Shown: positions 1 through 6,992, numbered from the stretch's first letter. The stretch: DNA of 11,982 bases from Campylobacteraceae bacterium (GCA_027056615.1 JALUKJ010000150.1:1-11982); one strand, 5' to 3'. Notes: generated by a model from the sequence alone, not told the origin. Translations and numbers: made by a program.

Positions 1-550
1 CTTTAACCTCTAAAACGCTATTGGTTATAATCTTATATTTATAGTTATCTCCTATGCACATTGCATCATAATAGTGTTCTTTTGGCAGAGCAACCTCTTT
101 TCTATTAAAATAAGTTTCCCACCCCTCGCCTGTAGTTACTTCAAAATATTTTGCTAATTCTTTTAGTGTATAGGTTCTAGCACGAGGTAACCAACTATTA
201 GGTCTTACTCTATTATCAAATCTTGCTTCTCTATATCTTGTTTTTCTATTTCGTCTACCTCTTCTTATTGCTCTTCTTGAATCTATTGCTTTTTTAACAG
301 CTTTTCCTCTATGTAGTATTTCTGCAAAGAAGAAACATTTTACAGCATCAACAATAGCCATGCCTGTGACTGATGCACCTACATCAAACTTTATTTCAAA
401 GCTTTTTGTACCAACTTTGTTTTCTTTTAATCTTATGGTAAAAAGAAATATTTTATGCACAACAGCTTTACCTTTTTTTAGTAAAATTCTAGCCTTAGCT
501 TTAGTTGTTGGAGCTAAGGGGGTTTTAGTTTTATCTAATACAAAAACCAT
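1..550 (-). CDS. iscB: IscB-family OMEGA protein with internal deletion (3' end off window)
   Basis: 183 codons are visible, reading from an ATG at 550 down to the window edge. An AGGA ribosome site lies 9 nt before that ATG. Residues 1-41 form the PLMP/RRXRR-type head (TPLAPTTKAKARILLKKGKAV). RuvC-I is at about 51-68 with Asp56 (FDVGASVTG). The Arg-rich bridge helix is at about 89-114 (RRAIRRGRRNRKTRYREARF), followed by RPNSWLP at 116-122. In IscB proteins this motif is followed by RuvC-II and an HNH domain. Here the next residues (RTYTLKE, 125-131) match the segment just before RuvC-III, and RuvC-III follows with LPKEH and His159/Asp162. So RuvC-II (its catalytic Glu) and HNH are missing, roughly 150-250 residues by family recall, with no frameshift or stop. 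About 80-100 C-terminal residues should lie outside the window. Family identity is strong. Whether this is a decayed copy or a retained nuclease-dead form is open. Confidence 0.87.
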   Translation of the reverse strand, partial: MVFVLDKTKTPLAPTTKAKARILLKKGKAVVHKIFLFTIRLKENKVGTKSFEIKFDVGASVTGMAIVDAVKCFFFAEILHRGKAVKKAIDSRRAIRRGRRNRKTRYREARFDNRVRPNSWLPRARTYTLKELAKYFEVTTGEGWETYFNRKEVALPKEHYYDAMCIGDNYKYKIITNSVLEVK

Positions 551-559
551 TTTTAAAAA

Positions 560-824
560 TCCTTTTTCAGATTAGCTCACTTTTCAGTGGTAACGGGCTT
601 TCGCCTCTCTCCTCGACAATGATAAAAATGCTTGTTCGCAATGGCGAATCGTCCTTAGGTTCACAGGGCTTTAACCCAACTTAAAGAGCCTACACAGAGC
701 TTGGAACTGGAGAAGCATTCCAAGGTGTGATAACACTGTTATCGTAGTTGGCTATTTCTAGCTACTCAGTCTGGTCAATCAAGCCTCTTCCATAACCTTT
801 AAGGTTTGGGAGAGGTTATTGACC
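560..824 (-). ncRNA. omegaRNA / HEARO RNA of the IscB element
   Basis: The space directly 5' of the iscB-like ATG is more G+C-rich than other spacers here and is full of short hairpins, as expected of the HEARO/omegaRNA that precedes iscB. Visible stems (plus coordinates) are: a 7-bp closing stem 773-779/818-824 with further pairing inside; GCTA/TAGC 751-754/759-762, whose loop reads GAAA in the RNA; GATAAC/GTTATC 729-734/738-743; CTTGGAA/TTCCAAG 700-706/718-724; TTCGC/GCGAA 635-639/644-648; and CACT/AGTG 578-581/586-589 with a GAAA loop. The block reading GGGTTAAAGCCC then TGTGAACC on the minus strand resembles the conserved HEARO core from memory. All stems look undamaged, so the RNA may still fold even though the protein is shortened. 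Exact 5' and 3' ends are estimates. Confidence 0.82.
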
Positions 825-840
825 TTAATGACTCTCCTAT
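825..840 (-). other. Candidate omegaRNA guide (left-end flank)
   Basis: In IscB systems the guide is the 5' end of the omegaRNA and is taken from host DNA just outside the transposon's left end. The closing stem of the RNA ends at 824, so the next 16 nt on the minus strand (ATAGGAGAGTCATTAA) are the predicted guide. This rests on the family rule and on my placement of the stem. The boundary could be off by several bases. Confidence 0.4.
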
Positions 841-877
841 AAATGAATTATGTTATTATTCCATTTTAATATATAAT

Positions 878-883
878 AGAGGA
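878..883 (+). promoter_or_regulatory. Ribosome binding site selecting a TTG start
   Basis: AGAGGA sits 6 nt before the TTG at 890. No ATG in that frame would leave an intact signal peptide, so this site supports TTG initiation. A TATAAT at 872-877 is too close to the start to act as -10 for an mRNA containing this site. TATTAT at 854-859 is a more plausible -10, though no convincing -35 is visible. Confidence 0.6.
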
Positions 884-889
884 TAAAAT

Positions 890-1714
890 TTGAAAAAATT
901 ATTTTTAATACTTCTTTTTACAGCTATTGGCTTTGCAAAAGTCAACATAGTAGTTAGTATTGTACCCCAAAAGGTTTTTGTCAATAAAATTGGTGGAGAT
1001 AAAGTAGATATTACCGTTATGGTTAAAAATGGAGCTTCTCCTCATAACTACACACCTAAACCCCAACAAATGAAAAAACTAAGCAAGGCAAAACTTTATC
1101 TCTCAATAGGTGTAGAGTTTGAAAAAGTATGGCTTAGTAAATTTATAAACCAAAACAGAGATATGCTTGTGGTTGATAGTTCTATGGATATAAACAAAAC
1201 AACTCTACATCATCATAACGAAGAGGAACTTGACCCTCATGTATGGGTTGACCCTATAAATGTCAAAGTAATTGCTCAAAATATCTATGAAGCTTTAGTA
1301 GAAATAGACAAAGAAAATAAGAGCTACTATAAAAAGAACCTAGAGAACTTTCTAAAAGAGATAGATAAAATTAACCAAAATATTAAAAATACTTTAAAAA
1401 ATACTCCAAAAGGGACAACCTTTATGGTTTTTCACCCTGCTTGGGGCTACTTTGCTAAACGTTACAATTTAAAACAACTTTCCGTTGAAGTAGAGGGAAA
1501 ATCTCCTAAGATGAAAGCTTTAGTAAAGATTATAGAAAAAGCAAAAAAAGAGAAAGTTCAAGCCATATTTACCCAACCTGAATTTTCAGATAAAGCTTCA
1601 CAAATTATATCCAAAGAGCTTCATATCAATGTTATAAAAGCCTCACCTTTAGCTGAAAATTGGGGTGAAAATCTGCAAAACTTAGCCAAAGCTATTGCCC
1701 ATAGAGAGCCTTAA
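890..1714 (+). CDS. znuA: Periplasmic zinc/manganese-binding protein of an ABC importer (ZnuA-like)
   Basis: Captures a divalent metal, most likely Zn(II) or Mn(II), in the periplasm and hands it to the permease encoded two genes downstream. The 274-residue protein starts at a TTG and has a signal peptide (MKKLFLILLFTAIGFA, likely cut after Ala16). Family metal-ligand positions are visible: His52 (ASPHNY), His117 (DPHVWVDP), His182 (FHPAWGYF), and the acidic region around Glu231-Asp234 (TQPEFSD). A short His/acid loop (HHHNEEE, 107-113) sits where ZnuA proteins carry their longer His-rich loop. The C-terminal SPLAENWGENL block is typical of cluster A-I (TroA-like) binding proteins. It is followed by the ATPase after 1 nt, so the three genes form one operon. 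The metal cannot be settled from sequence; the His-rich loop favours zinc. Confidence 0.9.
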   Translation: MKKLFLILLFTAIGFAKVNIVVSIVPQKVFVNKIGGDKVDITVMVKNGASPHNYTPKPQQMKKLSKAKLYLSIGVEFEKVWLSKFINQNRDMLVVDSSMDINKTTLHHHNEEELDPHVWVDPINVKVIAQNIYEALVEIDKENKSYYKKNLENFLKEIDKINQNIKNTLKNTPKGTTFMVFHPAWGYFAKRYNLKQLSVEVEGKSPKMKALVKIIEKAKKEKVQAIFTQPEFSDKASQIISKELHINVIKASPLAENWGENLQNLAKAIAHREP

Positions 1715-1715
1715 G

Positions 1716-2474
1716 ATGTGTATTATAGACATTAAAAATCTTAGCTTCTCTTACAAAAAGCAAAAGGTCTTAGACAATATTAATCTCTGCGTTAAAGAGA
1801 GAGATTTTTTAGCTATTATTGGACCAAATGGTGGAGGTAAATCAACTCTGCTTAAACTTATATTGGGTATTAACTCTGTTAAAGAGGGAAGCATTAAAAC
1901 CTTTGGTGAAAAACCACATAAAAATCTACAAAAAATTGGATATGTTCCCCAAAATACCAATGTAAACACCGACTTTCCTATTAAGATTATAGAGGTGGTA
2001 TTAATGGGTCACATTGGTACAAAACGTCCTCTTTTTGGTTATGCCCAAGAGGAGAAACGTTGTGCATTGGGTGCTTTGGCACAAGTAGGTATGGAGAAAT
2101 TTGCCAATGAAAAGATTGGTTCGCTTTCAGGTGGACAACGTCAACGTGTAATGATAGCTCGTGCTTTGTGTGCCCACCCTAAAGTGTTAATTTTAGATGA
2201 ACCTACGGCAAGTATTGATGTAGATGGGCAAAAACAGATTTATGAACTGCTTAAAGAGTTAAATAGCTATATTACTATTATTGTCGTTAGCCATGACCTA
2301 TCGTTTATTATGCAATATGCCACAACTGTTGTGCATATCAACAAAACTCTATCTTTTCATGGTTTATCTAAAGATAATTTCTCAGAAAACAATATTAACC
2401 AATGTACTAATAAATTTTGTGAAGTTAATCTATTTCAAAAACTTAAAACAATCAAAGGAGACTCTAATGTTTGA
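1716..2474 (+). CDS. znuC: Metal ABC importer ATPase (ZnuC-like)
   Basis: Cytoplasmic ATPase that powers the metal importer, 252 residues. All ABC motifs are present: Walker A GPNGGGKST (36-44), Q-loop Gln79 (YVPQ), signature LSGGQ (137-141), Walker B VLILDE (157-162) and H-loop His193 (VVSHD). I chose the ATG at 1716 rather than an in-frame TTG at 1695. The TTG would add seven residues that overlap the end of the binding-protein gene, whereas the ATG has a purine-rich AGAGAG about 9 nt upstream and gives the normal family N-terminus (MCIIDIKNLSFSY). The 3' end overlaps the permease start by 8 nt, implying coupled translation. Full length, with no missing motif. Confidence 0.92.
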   Translation: MCIIDIKNLSFSYKKQKVLDNINLCVKERDFLAIIGPNGGGKSTLLKLILGINSVKEGSIKTFGEKPHKNLQKIGYVPQNTNVNTDFPIKIIEVVLMGHIGTKRPLFGYAQEEKRCALGALAQVGMEKFANEKIGSLSGGQRQRVMIARALCAHPKVLILDEPTASIDVDGQKQIYELLKELNSYITIIVVSHDLSFIMQYATTVVHINKTLSFHGLSKDNFSENNINQCTNKFCEVNLFQKLKTIKGDSNV

Positions 2475-3279
2475 AGCACTCTCCTATGACTTTGTTCAAA
2501 ATGCTCTTATTGCAGGTATTTTAGTCTCCTTAGCTTCAGGAATTATAGGCTCACTTATTGTAGTTAATAGAATGGTCTTTTTAGCAGGAGGCATTGCTCA
2601 TACAGCTTATGGTGGTATTGGGATTGCTGTCTTTTTTGGTTTGCCTATGTTTCTAGGAGCTTCTATATTTGCTGTTCTATCAGCTCTTATTATTGCCTCT
2701 ATTACTCTGAAAGATAAAGATAGAATGGATACTTTTATTGGTCTTATGTGGGCTGTTGGCATGGCTTTAGGAGTCGTTCTAATTGACCTTACCCCAGGGT
2801 ATCAAGCAGATTTTATGAGCTATCTTTTTGGTTCTATTTTGGCAGTTTCCAGCTCTGACTTATGGTTTATGGGGGGATTATTGGTAATTATCCTTTTTAT
2901 TATGACATTTTGGTATAGAGATATTTTAGCTGTCTCTTACGATAGTGAATATGCTAATCTACGAGGTATTAATGTTCGCTTTTTCTATACTCTCATATTA
3001 GTACTATCTGCTTTAACAGTGGTGGTTGCCATTAAAGTTGTGGGGCTTATTTTAGTTATTGCTCTACTGACTATTCCTGTATATATTGCAGAAAAACTAT
3101 CTAATACCCTATATGTAATGATGATACTTTCGGGTATCTTCTCCTCTATATTTACTATTATTGGGCTTTGGTTCTCGTATCAGTATGAGATTGCATCTGG
3201 TGCATCAATTATCTTAGTTTCGGCTGTAACGCTATTTTTGTTTTTGGGGCTTGGTAGAATTTTTAGAAGAATTAGATAA
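2467..3279 (+). CDS. znuB: Metal ABC importer permease (ZnuB/ABC-3 family)
   Basis: Inner-membrane channel subunit of the metal importer, 270 residues, strongly hydrophobic throughout with about eight likely membrane helices. It begins MFEALSYDFVQNALIAGILVS and carries the ABC-3 family pattern, including GGIAHTAYGGIG near residues 45-56, the place where family members have their conserved S/AH-x-A-G-like segment. AAGGAG at 2455-2460 lies 6 nt before the ATG at 2467, which fixes this start. A longer open frame back to 2281 runs through the ATPase gene and is not credible. It ends the operon; about 120 AT-rich bases follow, with no clear terminator. Confidence 0.92.
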   Translation: MFEALSYDFVQNALIAGILVSLASGIIGSLIVVNRMVFLAGGIAHTAYGGIGIAVFFGLPMFLGASIFAVLSALIIASITLKDKDRMDTFIGLMWAVGMALGVVLIDLTPGYQADFMSYLFGSILAVSSSDLWFMGGLLVIILFIMTFWYRDILAVSYDSEYANLRGINVRFFYTLILVLSALTVVVAIKVVGLILVIALLTIPVYIAEKLSNTLYVMMILSGIFSSIFTIIGLWFSYQYEIASGASIILVSAVTLFLFLGLGRIFRRIR

Positions 3280-3373
3280 TCTATGTTCTTTTTATGGGCA
3301 TAATCTTTTATATAAATTTTAGTTTATAAATTTAAAAATATATTTATAAATATAAATTAGCTATACTTCGGGA

Positions 3374-3379
3374 TATAAT
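3374..3379 (+). promoter_or_regulatory. Probable -10 element for the 3399 gene
   Basis: TATAAT inside GGATATAATATATC lies about 20 nt upstream of the ATG at 3399. No good -35 is visible, as is common in Campylobacterota vegetative promoters. AAGG at 3387-3390 is the ribosome site, 8 nt from the start. It implies the barrel gene is transcribed separately from the metal importer. Confidence 0.5.
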
Positions 3380-3398
3380 ATATCACAAGGTTAGACTT

Positions 3399-3896
3399 AT
3401 GAAAAGAATTAATAAACTATATTTAACATTACTCTTAATATGCTTTACTCCTCTACTAGCAAAAGAGAAAAGTTACTCATTTATTGGGATTCAAACAGGA
3501 ATCTCAAAAATTGACAATAAAGATACTCCTTCTATAGGAGTAAAGTATGGAATTCAACAAGGAAATTCAAGAACATCATTTATCTATAGCTATGACAAAA
3601 AGGGCAATGATAAATTTCAGATGCTTCTTCTTCAAGTAGATATGGGTATCTTTAAAAATGCCTTTAGAAACTCTTCTATTAAACCCTATCTAGGAGCTAC
3701 ATTTGGTCTCGTACAAGCAAAAAACAGTCAATTAGTACGAGATAGAGGTTATGCTTATGGTCTTAATACAGGTTTAGCCTATATCTTAAATGATAACTTC
3801 GACCTAGATTTGAGTTATAGATATTTGAAAACTTCTAAACTAAAAAATATTGATGAGATTAATAATCTTAACCTTTCTATGCACTACTTTTATTAG
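3399..3896 (+). CDS. Small outer-membrane beta-barrel protein
   Basis: 165-residue protein with a signal peptide (MKRINKLYLTLLLICFTPLLA, likely cut after Ala21). The mature part consists of alternating polar/hydrophobic strands (YSFIGIQTGISKI, PSIGVKYGIQ, SRTSFIYSYD, KPYLGATFGLVQA, YAYGLNTGLAYIL, DLDLSYRYL). It ends in LNLSMHYFY, with the terminal aromatic typical of outer-membrane barrels recognised by the BAM machinery. Size and strand number fit an eight-stranded porin-like/OmpW-OmpX-type barrel. The exact subfamily and any ligand are unknown. It has its own -10 and stands between the metal importer and the cell-wall hydrolase; its position suggests, but does not show, an envelope role linked to either. 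Confidence 0.72.
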   Translation: MKRINKLYLTLLLICFTPLLAKEKSYSFIGIQTGISKIDNKDTPSIGVKYGIQQGNSRTSFIYSYDKKGNDKFQMLLLQVDMGIFKNAFRNSSIKPYLGATFGLVQAKNSQLVRDRGYAYGLNTGLAYILNDNFDLDLSYRYLKTSKLKNIDEINNLNLSMHYFY

Positions 3897-3903
3897 AAAT
3901 GGA

Positions 3904-3944
3904 CAATGAAGTAGAGTATGGCAAAGTAGAGCTTCTCTTCATTG
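3904..3944 (+). repeat. Inverted repeat between barrel and lipoprotein genes
   Basis: CAATGAAG (3904-3911) and CTTCATTG (3937-3944) are perfect 8-bp arms, with partial pairing further in. The right arm ends inside the likely -35 box of the next gene. There is no T-run on either strand, so it is a poor terminator; it could be an operator or chance. Confidence 0.4.
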
Positions 3945-3971
3945 AAAATTACATTTAAATTTAGTTATAAT
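3942..3971 (+). promoter_or_regulatory. Sigma70-type promoter giving a leaderless mRNA
   Basis: TTGAAA (3942-3947), an 18-nt spacer and TATAAT (3966-3971). The ATG at 3978 lies 6 nt after the -10, which is where transcription should begin, and no Shine-Dalgarno precedes it. The hydrolase mRNA is therefore probably leaderless or nearly so. Confidence 0.6.
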
Positions 3972-3977
3972 CTTTCC

Positions 3978-5315
3978 ATGAAAAAATTTTTACTACCTCT
4001 TATACTATTACTTCTATTCACTGCCTGTCAAGATATAGATGACAATAAACCTCTTTTATGTAATTCAAAGAAAAAGCAACCCATTATTATTGTTAACCGT
4101 AACCGACACCTAAATATGGCTGAGTTTTGGATAGATAAGGTTGAAAAACCATACAAAGAGATAATGTCAGCTAAAGAGATAGAAGCATTTAATAATGAGA
4201 TTAGCCATAAAAATCATACTCTTAACTACTTTAATGAACTAAATAGTGCATACGGTGCATCTTGGGTCAAAAAAAGTATATTAAATGCTTATGAGGGAGT
4301 TAAAAGCATAACTACCTATTTTGAAGATGACAATAGAATTGATTCAAAATTTTATAAAGATATTAAAAAGGATTTAAACTTAAAGAGTATTGGTAAAGGA
4401 AGTATTAAAACACGATTTGCCATTACTACAAACTATTGCGACCAAAAGATTGTACCTACAGACCTTACACTACTTAAAAAGAAACATCAAATCCATTTTG
4501 ACAGAAATCAAAACTCAGCTTTAGATATTGGTACGCCTATTGCAATTTTACATAGTACAGAAGATGGACTCTGGTACTACGGAATTGGACCTACAAGTTC
4601 TGGTTGGGTGCATAGTAAAGATATTGCTTTTGGAACAAAAGAGGAGATTAGCAACTACCTAAGTTCTAAAAACTTTGTAGTTACTACATCTGCCAAAACA
4701 GCTCTAAAAATTGGAGGTAACTACCATGACTATTTTCGTATGGGTGTTAGATTACCAATGATTATGAGTATAGATGATGAAACAATGGTTCTAGTTCCTA
4801 CTGCTGATGAAGAGGGAAATTTAGTCTTAACTAATGGAACAGTAAAAACAGCCAATATTCATAAAGGGTATCTAAAATATACACCTGAAAACATTCTACT
4901 TCAAGCCTTTAAATTTCTACATTTACCTTACGGATGGGGAGGAATGTATGGAGAGCAAGACTGCTCTAAGTTTATTCAAGAGGTCTTTGCCACCGTTGGT
5001 CTAAAACTACCAAGAAACTCAACCTCTCAATCAAATGTAGGTGAAGACAAAATAGAGTTAGCAGGACTTTCAAAAAACTCAAAACAAACATTTTTAGAAA
5101 CATCAGGAATTGTAGGAGGAACAATTTTACACCTAAAAGGTCACATCACCATGTATATAGGAGAGTACAAAGGAGAACCATATATTATTCATACCGTGTG
5201 GGGAGAGTCTTCTAAACATTTTGCATTAGGTAGAACAGCAGTAACCTCACTTAACTTTAACAACTACTTAGGTAAAATTGATAGATTGACTAATATCACT
5301 CAACAAACCAAATAG
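3978..5315 (+). CDS. NlpC/P60 peptidoglycan hydrolase lipoprotein with SH3 domains
   Basis: 445-residue lipoprotein predicted to cut cell-wall peptides from the periplasmic face. The N-terminus MKKFLLPLILLLLFTAC is a lipoprotein signal with lipid-bearing Cys17. Residues of roughly 25-160 match the N-terminal domain seen in this NlpC/P60 group. About 165-300 contains two SH3-like segments (WYYGIGPTSSGWVHSKDIAFG; a second near NLVLTNGTVKTANIHKGYL). The C-terminal NlpC/P60 catalytic domain has Cys329 (EQDCSKFIQEVF), His389 (LKGHITMYIG) and His405 (IIHTVWGE) as the probable triad. I start at the ATG at 3978. An upstream in-frame TTG at 3942 coincides with the -35 box and would bury the signal peptide. 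Its last 20 bases overlap the tail of lptC on the other strand. Confidence 0.88.
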   Translation: MKKFLLPLILLLLFTACQDIDDNKPLLCNSKKKQPIIIVNRNRHLNMAEFWIDKVEKPYKEIMSAKEIEAFNNEISHKNHTLNYFNELNSAYGASWVKKSILNAYEGVKSITTYFEDDNRIDSKFYKDIKKDLNLKSIGKGSIKTRFAITTNYCDQKIVPTDLTLLKKKHQIHFDRNQNSALDIGTPIAILHSTEDGLWYYGIGPTSSGWVHSKDIAFGTKEEISNYLSSKNFVVTTSAKTALKIGGNYHDYFRMGVRLPMIMSIDDETMVLVPTADEEGNLVLTNGTVKTANIHKGYLKYTPENILLQAFKFLHLPYGWGGMYGEQDCSKFIQEVFATVGLKLPRNSTSQSNVGEDKIELAGLSKNSKQTFLETSGIVGGTILHLKGHITMYIGEYKGEPYIIHTVWGESSKHFALGRTAVTSLNFNNYLGKIDRLTNITQQTK

Positions 5316-5805
5316 AGGCATCTACATTATATGCAGAAATAGTATCACTGTTAATTTCTAACTTTAATTTTCTTCCTCTTATAACACTCTTGTTAAACTC
5401 TAAAAGAAAAGGTTCATTGGTTGTGACTATTTTATCTTTAGTTACATAGTTTAAACTTTTACTATAAAAATCAAGCCCATCAGCCCTTGATAATTTTACA
5501 TTTTGACTCATATATATAGTATTATCTTTATATATTGCTTTTTTAGAAAAAAGAACATGTCCTAACTCATCTGATACATTAACATCATAAAAGTCAATAT
5601 ATTGTTGATATTTCACTGCTTTAGAGGCTCTTATTTCTCTTCCTGAATTATCTTCTTTAATATTATCAGCAGAGAAAAATTCAAACTCAACCTCTTTTTG
5701 ACCATTAGCTGTAACAGCCTCTTTTGAGATAGGATTAAAACCAAAGATACCTACTAATAAGATAATAAAAACTATTACAAGTAGATATTCTATTCTTACT
5801 GCCAT
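5296..5805 (-). CDS. lptC: LPS export ABC transporter periplasmic protein LptC
   Basis: 169-residue bitopic protein: one N-terminal membrane helix (about residues 6-24, YLLVIVFIILLVGIFGF), then a periplasmic beta-rich domain (VEFEFFSADNIKEDNSGREIRASKAVKYQ and later short strands) of the LptC/OstA-like jellyroll type. LptC receives lipopolysaccharide from the LptBFG extractor and passes it to LptA. Sequence conservation in LptC is weak, so the call rests on topology, length, strand pattern and the kdsC-lptC order, which is common in Gram-negatives. It overlaps the end of kdsC by 10 nt, so it is translated from the same mRNA. It overlaps the convergent lipoprotein gene by 20 nt with no terminator between them. 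Confidence 0.82.
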   Translation of the reverse strand: MAVRIEYLLVIVFIILLVGIFGFNPISKEAVTANGQKEVEFEFFSADNIKEDNSGREIRASKAVKYQQYIDFYDVNVSDELGHVLFSKKAIYKDNTIYMSQNVKLSRADGLDFYSKSLNYVTKDKIVTTNEPFLLEFNKSVIRGRKLKLEINSDTISAYNVDASIWFVE

Positions 5806-6293
5806 AATGCCAAATATTCCTCTTTTAGCTTCTCTTTAACTATTAATTGCTCAATCATCTCTCTAATAGCACCATCTCCACCATTTCGACTCAAGATTAT
5901 ATCGGCTATCTCTTTAACATAAGATGACGCATCAGCAGGAACAAATGCTAATTTTGAAGCTTTTAACATCTTAAAATCATTTAAATCATCACCAGCAGAT
6001 GCTACATTTTCCATACTTAGGTTAAGACGTTGAAGTAACTCTTCTAAAACTTCCTGTTTATTATGAACTCCTTGAAAAAAATACTCTATTCCAAGCTCTT
6101 TAGCTCTTCGTTCTACTATCTTAGAGTTTCGACCTGTAATAATAGCTACTTTTTTACCAAGTTTTATCCATGAAGCAATGGCAAGTCCATCTTTTACACA
6201 AAACGATTTAATCTCATCTCCATTTTGAGTGTAAATAATTTTACCATCAGTTAAAGTACCATCAACATCTAAAACAATAAGCTCTATGCCCAT
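5796..6293 (-). CDS. kdsC: 3-deoxy-D-manno-octulosonate 8-phosphate phosphatase (KdsC)
   Basis: Removes phosphate from Kdo-8-phosphate to give Kdo, the inner-core LPS sugar; a cytoplasmic HAD-superfamily enzyme. The 165-residue length is normal for the capless KdsC type, which works as a tetramer. Motifs seen: nucleophile and acid Asp9/Asp11 (LDVDGTLTDG), motif II around Thr53 (ITGRNS), Lys79 region before motif III, and Asp102/Asp103/Asp106 (AGDDLNDFKML). It starts at an ATG whose A is the last base of the hisB stop (TAATG), so translation is coupled to hisB. The downstream lptC overlap joins Kdo synthesis and LPS transport in one message. Confidence 0.93.
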   Translation of the reverse strand: MGIELIVLDVDGTLTDGKIIYTQNGDEIKSFCVKDGLAIASWIKLGKKVAIITGRNSKIVERRAKELGIEYFFQGVHNKQEVLEELLQRLNLSMENVASAGDDLNDFKMLKASKLAFVPADASSYVKEIADIILSRNGGDGAIREMIEQLIVKEKLKEEYLALWQ

Positions 6294-6865
6294 TACAGAA
6301 CTCCTTTTGTACTTGGAATTCCTGCATTTTCATTAATGGTTACTCCACGTCGAAGAGCTACAGCTAAGGCTTTAAAAGAGGCTTCAATTTTATGGTGTTT
6401 GTTAGTTCCACGATTACAAATAATATGAACTGTCATAGAGGCATTAAAAGTTAATGCTCTAAAAAACTCCTCTACTAACTCAACATCAAAAGTTCCAACT
6501 TTACCATCCATTGGCATCTCAAAAACTAAAAAAGGACGATTAGATATATCTAAGTCACAAGTTACCGAAGCCTCATCCATTACTACTGTAGCATTACCAT
6601 AACGCTCAATATTTTTAATAGGATAAAGCTCTTTTTTAAGTGCTTGTCCAATAACAATTCCAATATCTTCAACAGAGTGATGGTCATCTATATGAGTATC
6701 ACCATTACAACTAACTTCAAGATTTATATGAGAGTGTTTAGAAAATGCTTCTAACATGTGGTCAAGAAAGCCAACGCCTGTATCTATGTTTGAGGTACCT
6801 TTACCATAAAGTTCAAGTTTTATAGAGATTTGAGTCTCTTTTGTCTCTCGTGAGAGTTGAATCAT
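6293..6865 (-). CDS. hisB: Imidazoleglycerol-phosphate dehydratase
   Basis: Catalyses dehydration of imidazoleglycerol phosphate to imidazoleacetol phosphate in histidine synthesis. The 190-residue length is that of the monofunctional enzyme, without the N-terminal histidinol-phosphatase domain found in enterobacteria. Metal-binding His/Glu motifs of the internal repeat are intact: GFLDHMLEAFSKHSH (32-46), DDHHSVEDIG (60-69) and NKHHKIEASFKAL (155-167). The C-terminus STKGVL is typical. First gene of the hisB-kdsC-lptC run, with AGGA about 8 nt before its ATG and a recognisable promoter upstream. The cluster mixes amino-acid and LPS synthesis, a gene order I recall from Campylobacterota. Confidence 0.95.
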   Translation of the reverse strand: MIQLSRETKETQISIKLELYGKGTSNIDTGVGFLDHMLEAFSKHSHINLEVSCNGDTHIDDHHSVEDIGIVIGQALKKELYPIKNIERYGNATVVMDEASVTCDLDISNRPFLVFEMPMDGKVGTFDVELVEEFFRALTFNASMTVHIICNRGTNKHHKIEASFKALAVALRRGVTINENAGIPSTKGVL

Positions 6866-6884
6866 ATTACTATCCTAATATTTA

Positions 6885-6904
6885 TTAGCATATTTTAGCA
6901 TATT
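6885..6904. repeat. Two perfect tandem copies of TTAGCATATT
   Basis: Bases 6885-6894 and 6895-6904 are identical 10-mers that overlap the -10 region of the hisB promoter. Could be a small duplication that creates a second -10-like box, or a binding site. No further copies seen nearby. Confidence 0.6.
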
Positions 6905-6921
6905 TACTTATTATCTTACAA
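6892..6921 (-). promoter_or_regulatory. Promoter of the hisB-kdsC-lptC operon
   Basis: Reading the minus strand: TTGTAA (6921-6916), an 18-nt spacer and TAAAAT (6897-6892), followed about 15 nt later by AGGA and the hisB ATG at 6865. Reasonable match to a vegetative promoter with a short leader. Confidence 0.5.
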
Positions 6922-6992
6922 GAGAAGAGTTATTGATTAAAATATTATATAATTTTTAGATTAAATAAATAAAAATATAAAAAAATAAAAGT

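Larger units (their letters stand above)
1..824 (-). mobile_element. IscB-carrying IS200/IS605-like element, left part
   Basis: iscB genes with their omegaRNA are carried by IS200/IS605-superfamily elements, usually without a transposase of their own. The left end is expected where the RNA scaffold meets the guide (about 824/825). The right end and the target-adjacent motif lie beyond position 1. No tnpA is visible in the window. Extent is inferred from the RNA and ORF, not from a mapped empty site. Confidence 0.5.

Noticed and set aside
360-575. 71-residue plus-strand ORF
   Set aside because: It is antisense to the start of the IscB-like gene, which has clear family motifs and a ribosome site; the plus frame shows no domain or Shine-Dalgarno.
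2478-2487. 10-base match (ACTCTCCTAT) between the permease gene start and the predicted guide flank at 831-840
   Set aside because: The match covers the guide's distal end, not the scaffold-proximal seed. A single 10-mer in 12 kb is weak evidence for targeting.
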